Shown one piece after another: positions 1-11,799 of a DNA stretch of 64,000 bases. The position numbers and the translations under genes are program-made. This DNA comes from Sphagnum magellanicum (lineage: Eukaryota > Streptophyta > Sphagnopsida > Sphagnales > Sphagnaceae): contig CM038916.1 in NCBI GenBank assembly GCA_021904315.1, forward strand, positions 12,427,065 to 12,491,064, written 5' to 3'. A model generated the notes under the pieces. That model made no database searches and was not told the origin of the DNA. It saw only the letters and a list, made by a program, of their open reading frames with translations. The number at the start of each line of letters is the position of its first letter. Position 1 is the first letter of the stretch.

Positions 1-1550
1 AGCAAGATTTTAACTCAAAATTATTAAAAAATATATATTTATTTAAATTATTCAAAAAGTAATTTTCCTCAAAACTTTCTTTAAAAAATTTCTTGTACTT
101 CATTAAAACCAATTTCTAATGTGAAGTTTTAATCCTTATAAAAATTCCATTTCTTGATCATATGCAATCAAAATCAATTGTAACATCGAACCTAGAAGAT
201 GTTACCACATTTTTGTTAACGCCAAAAATGGCATATGATAATGTTAATGGTAGGTTACAAATATGGTATTAGTTGGTGTACATAATCATTACAAATTGGT
301 TCAATGCCAACTAGCTAGCTTTTAGTTAGGATTTAATTTGAATTTGAACTTGAACTTCATATGTGAAAAACACATATTCTTTTGGACATAACGTTTTTGT
401 ATTTTCTTGATTTTTCTTTTGGAGGAATAAAGTTTTTTTGCTTTGATTTCCTTTTGAAATTACATTTACCATTAATTCTTACTTGATTAACATATGTTTT
501 AACTAGGTAACAAATACATGATATTTACATATATTAATACTTGTTTGGAGATTTAAAATTTTAAATGTAAAATAATATTTTACCATTTGGAGACCATTTT
601 TAAAATCAAGAATTTAGATTACAATTTTTGGTTCAATTTTATGTTTAATTCTAATTTTCTTTTTGTTTGTGGGAAGATAATGCATAATTGAAAGTTTATT
701 CATTTAATTTTAAATTTTGTGTTAAATTTTTTTGTTAGATTCTTAAAGGGTAAGAATATAACTGGTTTTGGTATTGTAAAGGTTTTAATATAAGAAAATT
801 AAAATAATATAAAATCTACTCATGAGGTTGAACATGTCTAGAGTTATGACTTACTACTAGTAATTTTAAATCAGTTGACTACCACAATGGACATAAAATA
901 ACCATCAAGCTTTCTTATTTAGTATTTTATCATTAAAACCTTGTAGATGATTATGCACAATCAAATAATGTTCATGGTTACATGACTAAACGTGGGACTA
1001 ATGAAATCTCCTAATCATGAATCCCATATTTTGGCATAATGGCAATAGGCATTTTTATTCACATTAAAAGACCAACTTCATAAAAAAGATGGTGCATGTG
1101 TGTTATGCATATCAACTTGTGAAAAGGACTACCAACATTATTCATGTTGTTAGGTGACAAGGAGTTGCTTGTGTTCCCATTTCTAAACTTTTTAAAAGGT
1201 AGTTTTAAGTATGGTAGGCCTTTTTTTTGGAAACAAAAAGGAGTTACATTCATAGGTGTTAATGGTGATTGGTGAAAATCTTTTAAGGTGTACCACTTAG
1301 GATGAAAAGGACCTAGTCTTTAACAAAATCCATTTTTCCCTATAGATCCGATCAATATTAATGAATAAAAAACATAGAATATTTTACAATATAATATCTT
1401 AAATTGTCACAATTTTGGATTAGTTCACTATCATCCACTTTGTGTCCTATGTATGATGAAACATGATTAGGTGAAGGAATATAAAAAAGGGTGATGTTGT
1501 GACAACATTTTGATACACTTTTGAAAAATTGAACTTTGATAGACTACTCC
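1..1550. other. AT-rich intergenic DNA without a recognisable gene
   Basis: The stretch is strongly AT-rich with short poly-A and poly-T runs and frequent stops in all frames. I see no conserved protein motif, RNA gene or clear repeat. It adjoins a gypsy integrase relic, so part of it may be decayed upstream retroelement sequence, but nothing supports that directly. Confidence 0.5.
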
Positions 1551-1559
1551 CCAAAATGG

Positions 1560-2070
1560 AAAGAGACCAAGGTTGTGACTAATCACATGTTTTGATTATT
1601 GTAAATATTTTTGAAGAAGCAATTTATAGATTTGGTATACCTAAATATATGTTGACAAACAATGGGACAAGATGAGTAGGAGAATTTAATGCATTATGCG
1701 AAAGCTATATGGAATTAAACATCAATATATCAAAGGCTTTCCCATCTTTGATGTAATGAATGGCATAAAGACTCTTCACAACTTTGTTTAAAGTTCTTGA
1801 TTAAAATATTTGTTCTACTAGATCATATGACTAATGAGTCATATGTGCAACTACCAAGAACATTGTTTGGATATAGTGTGGTGAGGACAACATAATTTTT
1901 TTTCTAAGTACATGGTGTCAATATATAGAAAACCAAGGTTAAAAATGGATAATTGCTTGGATTCCTTATGTGAAATGTATTCAAAATGGGTACTATTGTT
2001 GATCAAATCCAACAAAAAATATGATATGAAAATGTTAATGACCTTATGTATTACATTAAAACTTTAGTAG
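1560..2070 (+). pseudogene. Ty3/gypsy integrase core fragment, decayed
   Basis: Conceptual translation of the plus strand gives a weathered integrase core. About 1,615-1,670 reads EEAIYRFGIPKYMLTNNGT, matching the family pattern FGIPxxIxTDNGxxF, with the second catalytic aspartate replaced by asparagine. It is followed by FNALCESY and, after stops and a frame change, by a piece like NGMAERLxxTLxxxL and then LPRTLFGYS. Gag, protease and reverse transcriptase are not visible upstream. Stops and the Asp to Asn change show it is dead. The gypsy assignment rests on the order of these motifs. Confidence 0.6.
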
Positions 2071-2159
2071 ATATTAATTAATTGCACTTGTCATAATTTG
2101 ATAAATGGTAAAATGGTATTTTGTGAATGTTAACCGATTATAAATTTCATACTCTTGGA

Positions 2160-2560
2160 AGTGTTTGTTTGTTACACCTATTGTACATGTTAGTTAACAT
2201 GTTTCCAATCACATGTTAGGTGTTAGGTAACATTAGGTCTTTCTTGAATAGTTCATGCAATAATGTGCCTAGAGTGATTATTTAAATTACCTACTAGTTC
2301 ATTTTGGTTAGAATATAAATTGTTTACTTGCTATTATACATCTTAGTTGTCATGTTACTAGTAGGATTATTACCTATAAAAGGAAGCTAGTTTGAAGAAA
2401 GGATGATATCTTCATGATTGTTTCCATACCCTCTTTTGTAGTCCATTTCAAATGTGAATTTTGTTGTTATTTGGAATTATTTTTTGAATTAATGACATGC
2501 CCTTAAGCTTGTCCGAAGGAATTGGTGGTAATTCCCCAGTTTTTATTTAATTAATTTTGG
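2160..2560 (+). mobile_element. Possible 3' LTR remnant of the gypsy relic
   Basis: This AT-rich block follows the integrase relic on the same strand, where a 3' LTR would be expected. It contains a good TATA box (TATAAAAGG at 2,375-2,383) about 90 bp before a transition to a T-rich stretch. I found neither a second LTR nor clear TG...CA ends, so it could equally be ordinary intergenic sequence. Confidence 0.2.
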
Positions 2561-3408
2561 ATTAAACTATTAATTTTGGACTTTTTAGCTTGGTGGTTTG
2601 ATCGTGTTTTATATTCAATTTGAGACAAAACATTATTGATATCTATTGCTGCATCATATGACATATGGTGGCCCCCAAATCAAATTTTTTCTCCAAATTT
2701 TCAAACTCCAAATGGTCATTTGTTAATTCTAAACTTTTCAAAAGCCCAAAGTTATGAATGTTTCCAAGGGCACATAACATGCCAAGTAGCATGTTACATA
2801 CCCCTGTTACCCCTAACAAGTCTAAGATGAACGTGTGTACTATGGACGCAAAACGTGTGTAAGAGTCACGAGGTGAAAATGAACAGGACAAAGGGCAGAC
2901 TGGGAGAAAACAATCACAGCGGCACTTTTGTACTAACTCCATTGAAGACCCTTGGCCAATTTAACAAAACCTCACCAAAATGGCTTTGGTATCCATTTTT
3001 GCTTGAGGTATTGAAGCTCGCCTAGCAAAAGGCGCAGCAAAGCCTCATACTTGCAATTAACTAAGTTGATTTGTCAAATAGTTTGATTGATTTAGGTGGG
3101 CTACTATTGTAAATTACCCATCATTTGTAGTCCTAGTTTTAGTATTTGTGATTGTACAATGTCCTTATTCAAAGACTTCTTAACTATTAAGTTCTAGTGC
3201 ACAATATGAGTTCATAAGCTCAAAAGATGGTTTTTCCTCAAATTATCTGTTTCCCAATCGGGACCCCATGATTCATGTACAAATTGAAATTTTGGGTCCT
3301 AGAAATAGAGGGTGGGTAGACATTGACGCCATTTGGTGAACTTTTGTATGATTTAAATTGATTCTTTTTGGATTTGAAATTTGATTACCAATGCTATGTG
3401 GATTTAAA
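2561..3408. other. Intergenic DNA, nothing recognised
   Basis: No protein motif, RNA gene or repeat was recognised. A 99-codon minus-strand open frame at 2,643-2,942 has no recognisable domain and sits in sequence with no other coding signal, so it is not called as a gene. The region ends at the left boundary of the lectin duplication. Confidence 0.5.
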
Positions 3409-4307
3409 TATAAGTGGTTATACTTTCTTGTGTAGTTTTTTGCATGGAGATCTAATAATTGGATTTGCCAATTACAACGGTTTTGTTAGGGGTTCAAAGA
3501 CAAAAAGGTCATGTTCTCCTTGTAGACATTATTCAATAAAAATTTGAGAAACAGAGACACCATTTGGAAGATAGAAAAACCAACAAAGATTGAGACCATT
3601 GAGTGAAAAACAGTTCATAAAGCGTAATTGCCATAATACCTATTCAATTTTCAGCGATAATTACATCAATTTATAAAATTCTAAAAATTACCAGCCCAAA
3701 CACCAGAAGTTGTCGGATTAAGTGGAGTCCTTGTTACTATAACCAATTCTTGTGATGAAAGAAAATCTTTTAGTTTTTCTCTTTTGATGCGATCTTCTCA
3801 TGGACATGAAGTACCATGATCAATCATCATTGTTGAAAATTCTTATTTCAACATCTTATGGGACCAAAGTTTTTCAAAATTTACATAGGATTTTATGGCT
3901 GAATTCAATCTTGAAAAATAAACTACTTATATGATGGCCTGTTTAATGTTTTCCATATGACACCTCCAAAGCAAGATAGTACATTATTGAAGGACAATTA
4001 TGCCCCTGGTTTTCTATGCTTATGTTGTGGTAATGGGGGACAACATATCAGCATCACAAGTAACTCTGAATTGTAGTCACATGTCCTTTGATGTGTATAA
4101 TCAAAATTCTCCTAGGTTTTCTAACATTCCGGGATCCATTGAAAAAGCAAGTGAATGGTATTCTTTATAAGGCAATATGCAATATTTCCTAAAATACTAG
4201 TCTTTGGATATAATTTCAAATTTTAACCTAATATCATATAACTAACTTGCCATCATCCATGCAACCAAGTTCCAAAAAAAATCTGAAAATGCTTCTCCAT
4301 CAAAGAT

Positions 4308-6789
4308 CTAAAGGTCATCACTCATGAAAACTCCAAGTTGATCGACAACAAAACCTACATGTCCCAAAAACCCAACAATTTTGCCAACAGAACTTCGGAA
4401 ATGGGTGAAATTTGGTTCCTCTCCCCCACCATATGGCCCATGAACCTTTTTGAGGTTGGTATGAAACGTTATTGCTAATAGTGCTTGAATTAAAACCCCA
4501 TCTACTTTTCGATAATTTACTCCATAATATCCTTCGACTTGCATTAAGAACTCATATGGTTCAAGCAAAAACTGCAAGAGCAAAATCTCGAAATAAGTGT
4601 ATAAACAAGTGCAAGTTTGAAAGTACACATGTCAAGTGACAAATTCACATTTCGAATCAAAATTCAAATTCTTGCAAAGAAAAGAAAAGGCACACCTTCT
4701 CTCTCTTGCCATTTACTCGGCTCATATCTCCACCACCAAATATTGTTGTAGCTTTATAGCCATTGTATTCCTGTTCAACCTTGAGAGTCCAAATAAGTGG
4801 TGTTGGACCACTTTCATAGTGTATCTCAATACTTTTGATGGACATGGGGGTACCACATGCCACAAATTCGCCACCTTGGCCTCCAAAAGGTCCTTCCGTC
4901 TAAGGAATAAATGACACAATTAGAAGATGTTCAAAGCTTGTGATAAGAAGTTGAATATACAATTAAGATAATCATTCAATGTTGGTTTTGCATATCATAG
5001 TACAGGGAAGTTTCAGCACATGTCTGGACTTTGCAAACTCATAATTGATTAATTTTGAACATTTTATTTTGAAATAAATTATTCCTTGCTATTCCCAAAA
5101 ACCTTCATCCTCCTTCACAAAATTTTCTTCTTTGAGAAAAATTATTTAAAAATAATTTCAGCAATTCTCAAAAATTAGAATTTGTGCCAAAGCCACCAAG
5201 GTACCACAATATAGCTTGCACACGATATATTGTCTAGTCTATGCACTGGTGTTGAAGGACCCTACTAGGCGGGTATGACAAGGCAATACCAGCCTTGTAC
5301 CACTACTAACTTGGTGCGGACCTAATCCAGCACTGCTCTAGTTTTATACCAATTGAATACCTGGTAAATGTTTTCCATACTAGTAAAAAATTAATGTTAA
5401 GCTCCACACCATGACCAAGCCACTATATGAAAGTATAGAAAAATACCAAATACCAAGATCCGGCATGAATGTCAAAAGTCCATCCAAGACCAAAATTAGA
5501 ATTATGTCTCCTCCCTCCCTTCTATGAGGATTTTCACAAAAATGAAAACATGCCTTTTTCCAACTTAAATGTTGGAAGTTGGGTCAAAAGAGATTCCTCC
5601 AAGCCTTTGGTTCCAAAAGGTAGGTCATGTAGTGAAATCTGGTCACAGAGTTAACATCTAAACTTCCCAGTGTGAGTCTAAATGTTCACAGGTACAAAAG
5701 GCAACTATGGAATAAAAATCTGCTCAGAGTAATATTCTCTGTAGCTTTTGGTTCACTACAATTGTCCAATGACCCTCTCATCCATATATTTACACTCCAA
5801 TCTATATACAAGAAGAGGTGAAATGACGCACTCCCAAGTCACGGGGTGAAACCCACTTGAGGGTTTCACAAAGTCAAATTGCGGAAAGTTGAACTTGGTA
5901 GCACGCTCCCGGCTTCCAACTCTAGAAAGGGGTAGAAGGTCGAGTTGGGAGCCCTGGGATTAGACTAGGAAGAGGAACTAGCTTAGCTCGTGTGAATCTA
6001 CATCCAAAAACCAACCAAATCGGGTTAGTTTAGCATTCGGGACACCCTTGGGTGTTGGGACTTGCCACGGGCACTTGGACACACAAGACTCACCATGGCC
6101 CGAACTCGGGGGAAGCCACCACCTTCCCCCATATAGTATTCTCTGCGGCTGGTCGCGGAGGCTTCATCCGAATGGCACAAATTCCCGGGACTCCCGAAAT
6201 GGAGTCCCGAAATTGTCCCGGCGGGACTCCTGGAACTTTGAACCGCCATAACTCCCGATTGCAGAGTTGGATCACGACGAGGTCTAAACCAAAGTTGTAA
6301 CCCTTGTTGAGATCTTTCCAACGCCATGTCGCACACTCAAATTGGATGTCGGGAAGAGGTCGATAACCGACTTTTAGTGGTCGGGAGTCAAACTGCCAGT
6401 TTGACTCTCGGCCCTTCTTTTGCCCATAACTTGGGCTGCAAATGTCCGAATTGCTAATGCGAGGGCATTTTCGATATCTACGTTTCAAGACCTTTCCAAT
6501 GACATCAAGAACGCCTCAATGCGAGGTGTTTTGCCGCTTTTTGTCGAGCTCTGAACCTTCGGGAGTCCCGGAAGACTCCTAACCTCCAACTTTTCCAAGT
6601 GTTGGGCTTCACCCCCACACTTGGCCAAAGTGGGGTTGCGACATGAAAACTCAGGAGGCAACATATTAAGGGGATCACTTTAGGACACAAGATCACCATA
6701 GTGCAACTACAGATCACCAATTCACATTTTTTCAAAGGAAGTTGGAACACACCTTAATTCCTTGAAATCCTTCATTTGGGGGCAGCTTA
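4308..6789 (-). pseudogene. Jacalin-type lectin fragment, 5'-truncated copy of the kinase-lectin gene
   Basis: Three exon pieces match the gene at 56,954-61,215: 6,753-6,789 (37 of the 56 bases of exon 2), 4,696-4,899 (204 bp) and 4,308-4,571 (264 bp including the stop). Splice sites are kept: TTCCTTAG before the 204-bp exon, GTGTGC after it, CTCTTGCAG before the last exon. Both larger exons are fully open and phase-compatible. Together they encode a whole jacalin beta-prism: EGPFGGQGG near the start, VEGYYG in the middle and IVGFLGHVGFVVDQLGVF at the end, including the GxxxD-like sugar-binding loop. The kinase exon and the 5' end are absent and a solo LTR sits in intron 2. I call it a pseudogene because no start or promoter is evident, but an unrecognised new first exon could make it a stand-alone lectin. 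Confidence 0.8.
5824..6643 (-). mobile_element. Solo LTR of the Ty3/gypsy family, with 5-bp TSD
   Basis: An 820-bp LTR in reverse orientation, running from TGACGCACTCCC to GGGGTTGCGACA (TGTCGCAACC...TCA on the minus strand). It is flanked by the perfect 5-bp duplication TGAAA (5,819-5,823 and 6,644-6,648). The paralogous site near 58,469 reads GAGGTGAAAACTCAGG with a single TGAAA, so it is the empty site. No internal sequence remains, so this is the product of LTR-LTR recombination. It lies in what was intron 2 of the truncated lectin copy. Confidence 0.95.
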
Positions 6790-8419
6790 CTTTTGAAATA
6801 AATAGGCTAATGAAGTCAGATAGATTATGCTATGTCTTATAAGCTTTGGAGCTTCATACTACGCATTCCTCCTAAACGAGAAAAGTTAGGGATGGGTGTT
6901 CCTTCGCCCTTGGTACTGCTACAGGTCTCACAACCGGGGAGGCCTGCACAATGGGTTATTAGCTTAGTGGTCGAGTGTGCCCTTGATAATTGTGTCGTTG
7001 TGCTTGGGCTGTGAAGACTCTCAGCCACATAGATAGTTCAATGTGCTCATCATCGCTTGACCCGAAAATGTTGATTATTCAAGTTTTTAAAAATACATAT
7101 AGTTTTGTTTTGGTCCTCTCTTTAATTCTAGCAACTCATCTTACGGTCTCGCTAATTGTTTTCAGAGGAACCGACCTAAGGCCTTCTCTCAAGACGAGGA
7201 CGATTATCCCTGTCACTTAATAGTACCTAACAAGTTTATGTCGATCCTCCAACTAAGCTTCGCCAAGGTAGGGTAAAAGGTTAACGGGTAATACATTGTC
7301 TCCTACCTTTACCTTACCATTACCCTTACCTAATTCGATCACGCCTACCTTTACCTTTCCCTACCCCTTCAACCAGGTAATTACCCAGTAAAATGTTCGA
7401 ATCGTATTCCGTGGGACATTTTACTCAAAGATCGACTTGAGAGAACAAGACTCACTGGTGTACGTTGTGTGGGAGGGAGAAAAAGACAAAACACTTAATC
7501 GTTGTTAGAACAACGCTCGGTGTCGCAAAACACCATGTCCAGATTTGCAACAAATTCACTCAAGGTTTGTTGTTATTGTTGTTACACTTGTCGGGTTCAT
7601 GTAGTTCATCTTTTGTTGTGGAGGACATTCAAGAAGTTTGTTAGAGAAGTAAAGTGTTTTGCGGCCAGATTCTAGAACCCATTTTGCTAATATTATAATT
7701 GGTTGTTTTCTTTACCCCTTGCAGAGACGGAGATCCAAGAGCTGATGCAAATCATGTCTTCTTGTGGTACCAGGCCTTTCATCTTTTGGGGTGCAACAGG
7801 TTGTTGGACTAAGTGGGTTTTTTTAGCTGCCAGCTAGAGCTACAGAAAGGGATCATTGTGAAGGATTACTAAACATTGTAATAACAAGAGATTTTGATGG
7901 GCCAAGATGTAAATTGAGGAGGAGCTCTAATCTCGTATAGAGTTCACATGGATCAAACAAACATTGCCAGCTGAAAGATCTTAGAGCCAAATGTTGTGGG
8001 TGGGTTGAGGGGGATCTGATGGCACTAGAGGAAAAATTCACGAGATCACAAATTGCCTGAATTCTGTAGGAAGAGTGATTATACGAGAGGAGGAAGAAAA
8101 GAAGGCATGAATGTACAGTTGATCTCTACATTTGTAACAATTCCTTGAGCTTCTTCTCTATTATGTTGCAACCTTCAACAATATTTTTTCTTGCCAATCA
8201 AGCAGCCATGCTGCTTGATTGCTTTGCCTTTTTGTGCAATTTAATTCCTTTGCTCCTTAACCTCAAATACACGGCCAAGCATGTGAGAAAGTTGGAAATT
8301 TGACTGTGATTCATTCAATTCATGGCATGGTCTCACAACCTTGCTGTTCAACTCTTTTCAACAATCTGAACATTTGATGGCTTTTCCCTCTCTCTTCAGT
8401 ACTTTCATCTTCAGTTCTC
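6790..8419. other. Intergenic region between lectin copy and hAT relic
   Basis: No gene recognised. At 6,955-6,975 the phrase TTAGCTTAGTGGTCGAG resembles a tRNA-type A box, with only a weak B-box-like match about 80 bp on, so a SINE remnant is possible. At 7,262-7,402 short motifs GGTAA/TTACC recur many times in both orientations, as in the subterminal regions of some hAT transposons. At 8,195-8,221 there is a perfect 12-bp stem with a CAT loop. Some of this may be the 3' flank of the adjacent hAT element. Confidence 0.4.
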
Positions 8420-10361
8420 AAAGTTCCTAGCACTCAAAGACCAGGTCGGCGAATTGGTTGTGGATCATTTGAACGACACCATCGTCAAGGATTTCCTCAT
8501 CCCAGTCCTCCTACTCCTCCTCAAGCTCCTCGACGACCAAATCCATGTTGTTGGCGTTGTCTTGTCTGAGGGTAGCCGTTGCCTGCGTTCGATTTGCCGG
8601 CACTTTGAGGATACCGACATTCATCCACGAACGTAGGCACATTGTCATGATGAACACTAATGACAACAACGACTGCTGGGTGCATGTGAATTTGCGATCG
8701 GCGGCGCTGTTGACCCGCTCTGATGGTGTCGACGTTGCCAGCGTTCCGTGGTAGTCCATGACCCTCTGGTAATGGCACGGCAGCGATTCCTTCTGGGTCG
8801 ACCACCATGACAAGATGTCGATGAACCCCAATGATTAGACAACGCCGATCAACAAATATTAGTCGACCTCGTCGCCATTGCCACTCTATGTCATGCTGCG
8901 GCTGAAACATTGCAGCGAAAAGCGAGTTGCTGGCCGCTTCCTATTCGATGCTTCGGTGAGAGCTCACCTCGGCCGAGTAGTGGTGCTGTAGCGAATTGCA
9001 AACGAGATCAATGATGAGCTTCAGTTCCATCGGGTCGGTCAGCTTGGGGATCTGTGAGTTCAGGTACACCGCAATGATCGCCGATTCCTGCACTAGCTTG
9101 CTCTTGTACTTCTCAAGCTTCGCCTTCATTCCAACTGTCGTTAGCTTGTCGTTGATCTCTTACAGTTGCTGTTTACTATCATCGCAATGCTTCAGGAGCA
9201 GAGAGATAGACATCGGCACCAAGTCGAGCGTCGGCTTGTGATTGACCGGGAGGCTCTCCATGACCTAGCAAGGCGTGGGAAGGAACGTCAACACGCCGTC
9301 GATGGCATGCCATTCGAAGTCAGGGAGAGCGCCGTGGCCAAAGTCGACCGCGTACTGGTCCATGATGCTATCCAAAACGACGCGATTGCCAGTTGGCGCA
9401 CATCTCGTGAATCGAGTTCCAGCGCGTGGGCGAGTCCTAGTGCGTCAGCTCCTTGCTAGCAAACCTGGCTGTCGCGGCTTTGACGCAATACTGCTGCCGC
9501 ATCACTTTGCTGCCGCGGAATTTGATCAGCGCATCCCGCAACTGCTCGGTGGGCTCCTTAACGTCAACACCTTGAACACAATGAGCTAGACGAAGTGGTC
9601 GGCACACCGGACATGGTTGACCTTGCGCATCTACTCGTAGCCGATGAAGGTATTGAACAGCTAGAAGAGTCGCGCGATAGTAACCATTACGTCTAACCCA
9701 TTGTCGTTGACGATGTTCAGCAGGCGCGTCACAACATCCCGACCCAAGCGCTTCAGGTATTCGAACAAGGCAGCCCCGACGCGCTTGCTAACGCCAGTCC
9801 CGCACTTGACGTCAAGGATCGTCAAGAAAATGTTCTTATTGGTCAGAAAAGTGACATCGACCCAATGCGCGGTGACAACGTAGAAGCCCTTCAAGTTTCG
9901 ATTTGACCAACTGTCCAACATCAAGGAGATGGCGACGTCCAGGCTGCAGAGAAATGCCGCCAGTAATGGCTCCAAGATGCAGTACAGCTCGACGATCCGT
10001 CGTAGGATTGTTCGAGTCGACGGCGGCTCGTATCCGTTTGTCAGTGACACAACGAACTTCTTGAAACGAATGCCGCCAGTCACGCGGAGGGTGACGCCAC
10101 CTTCGACGACGTAATCCACGATGACATTCTCATACTTGCACAGAACGGGCTCCGGAAACATAGGCTTGCTGCTAAACGTCGATTGGAATATGACCTTGCC
10201 AGACAGGGCGGACAATGTGGTGTCGTTGCAGGTGATGCCGTGCGCGCTCTTCATGTGGGCTTTCCAGCCTAACGCATTGGTCGATCCGGAATACCACTTG
10301 CGACACACCGTGCACTAGCGCTTTCCGCAATGCTTGCCGGAATCGTCATCCTACCAATGCT
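8420..10361 (-). pseudogene. hAT-superfamily transposase, decayed
   Basis: On the minus strand the longest open piece (9,661-10,308, 215 codons) starts with a BED-type zinc finger remnant (CRKW...LGWKAHMKSAHG; the first Cys pair is interrupted by a stop). It continues with FKKFVVSL, SLMLDSWSNRNLKGFYVVTAHWVD and an ILDVKCGTGVSKRV segment, which is the hAT catalytic-core signature. After frameshifts there is a helical piece at 8,941-9,129 (MKAKLEKYKSKLVQESAIIA). The C-terminal dimerisation block lies at 8,511-8,831: IDILSWW, then HGTLATSTPSERVNSAA, then LRSWMNVGIL. The order is that of full-length hAT transposases. At least three frame changes and several stops make it inactive. The 5' end is cut by an LTR at about 10,362. 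GC content is clearly higher than in neighbouring spacers. Confidence 0.85.
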
Positions 10362-11190
10362 TGACATACTCCCATGGTCCCAAGTCACGGGGTGAAACCC
10401 ACTTGAGGGTTTCACAAACTCAAGTTGCGAAAAGTTGAGACTTAGTAGCACGCTCTTGGTTTCCAACTCTAAAAAGGGGTAGAGGGTCGAGTTGGGAGCC
10501 CAGGGATTGGACTAGGAAGAGGGACTAGCTTAGCTCGTGTGAATCTGCATCCAAAAACCAACCAAAACGGGTTAGTTTAGCATTCGGGACACCCTTGGGT
10601 GTTGGAACTTACCACGGGCACTCGGACACACAAGACTCACCACGGCCCGGACTTGGGGGAAGCCACCACCTTCCCCCATATAGTATTCTCTGCGGCTGGT
10701 CACGGAGGCTACATCCGAATGGCACATTTTGTTGGGACTCCCGAAATGGAGTCTCGAAAGTGTCCCGGCCGGACTCTTGGAACTTTGAACGGCCATAGCT
10801 CCTCGCCCCAAACTTCGATTGGGACCAGTCCTGAATCAATGTTGTAGCTCTCGTCGAAAGCTTTCCAACGCTATGTTGCACTCTTCAAAGCGACGTCGCA
10901 AAAAGGTCGATTCCCAACTTTTAGAGGTCGGGAGTCAAACTGCCAGTTTGACTCCCGGCCCTTCTTTTTCCCATAACTTGGGCTGCACATGTCCGAATTG
11001 CCAATGCGAGGGCATTTTCGATATCTACGTTTCAACACCTTTCCAATAACACCAAGAACACCCCAATGCAAGGTGTTTTGGGCCTTGCTGTTGAACTCTC
11101 AACATTCGGGAGTCTCGAAAGACTCCCAACCTCCAACTTTTCCAAGTGTTGGGCTTCACCCCCACACTTGGCCAAAGTGGGGTTGCGACA
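10362..11190 (-). mobile_element. Ty3/gypsy LTR, inverted copy in the cluster
   Basis: About 829 bp of the same LTR family, reverse-oriented, ending at GGGGTTGCGACA. The other end reads TGACATACTCCCATGGTCCC instead of TGACGCGCTCCCAAG, so that terminus is altered or starts a few bases later. Directly after it, CTCTCCCCCACTAG is the complement of the polypurine tract seen at 17,620-17,633. So this is a 3' LTR of an element pointing left. It abuts the 5' end of the hAT relic. Confidence 0.85.
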
Positions 11191-11799
11191 CTCTCCCCCA
11201 CTAGAAGAAAGATGTCAATATCCTCATTGACACTTAGAATTTTCCTTCACACAATTGCAATTGCTTCATTTTGGATCCTTGGCCATTTGCCGATTCTTTA
11301 CGGCTTGGACCTTGTCTCAAGCTAATTTAGGCGTCCCCAAGATTCCAACACTTTCTTGACAAGTCCAAGAGGGTCTTTTGGAAAACCCTCTTCCCATGCT
11401 TCGTCAAAAAACTAAACTAGCCTAATTGACGAAGCCCTCATTTGGGAGGAACTTTTTTTCATTTTTTCCCCTCATGAGGACTTAAGTCAAGTCTACTCTC
11501 GACCTAAGCTATTTGACATGACTCCTTTTCCTATCTCGCGCCTTGGTCACAACAACCAAGGCGCGAGATAGGAAAAGGAGTCATGTCAAATAGCTTAGGT
11601 GAAAAGTAGACATGACTTAAGTTCCTCATGAGGGGAAGAATGAAAAAGTTCCTCCCAAATGAGGAGCTTTGTCAAACTAGGATAGTTTAGTCCTCTTTTG
11701 ACGAAGCATTGGATGAGGGTCTTCCATAAGACCCTCTTGGACTTGTCAAAAAAGTGTTGGAATCTTGAGGACGCCTAAGTTAGCTTGAGACAAAGTCCA
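11191..11799. repeat. Near-palindromic junction of two element 3' regions
   Basis: The element's untranslated 3' internal region is present first inverted (11,191-11,547) and then direct (11,555-11,799), separated by a 7-nt loop CACAACA. The inner 46 bp of each arm are perfectly complementary and similarity continues outward with substitutions. Both arms run on into LTRs (10,362-11,190 and 11,800-12,620). The right arm lacks about 115 bp next to the LTR, including the polypurine tract. The turning point matches a small inverted repeat (CTTGGT...ACCAAG) that occurs singly in the normal 3' region at 17,262-17,280. Confidence 0.9.

Larger units (their letters stand above)
3409..6789. repeat. Segmental duplication, left copy (lectin half of the kinase-lectin gene)
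   Basis: This block is a direct-orientation copy of 56,051-58,613. Apart from an 825-bp LTR insertion it has the same length to within about 10 bp. The left boundary is at TATAAGTGG (3,409 and 56,051). The right boundary is inside exon 2 of the kinase-lectin gene, after GGGGGCAGCTTA (6,789 and 58,613). A 240-bp intron sample (around 5,220 against 57,880) differs at roughly 6 percent of positions by hand count, mostly substitutions and small indels. Confidence 0.92.

Noticed and set aside
4308..4628. 106-codon minus-strand frame starting MYFQTC as a stand-alone protein (also 56,954-57,274)
   Set aside because: The first 19 codons are intron; a consensus acceptor (CTCTTGCAG or GCTATTGCAG) shows the real exon starts at FLLEP or FLLDP.
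6025..6488. Several open frames on both strands within LTRs (also at about 10,572-11,204, 12,108-12,466, 16,547-16,968 and 17,950-18,252)
   Set aside because: They recur in every LTR copy in both orientations, follow LTR non-coding sequence, and show no conserved domain.
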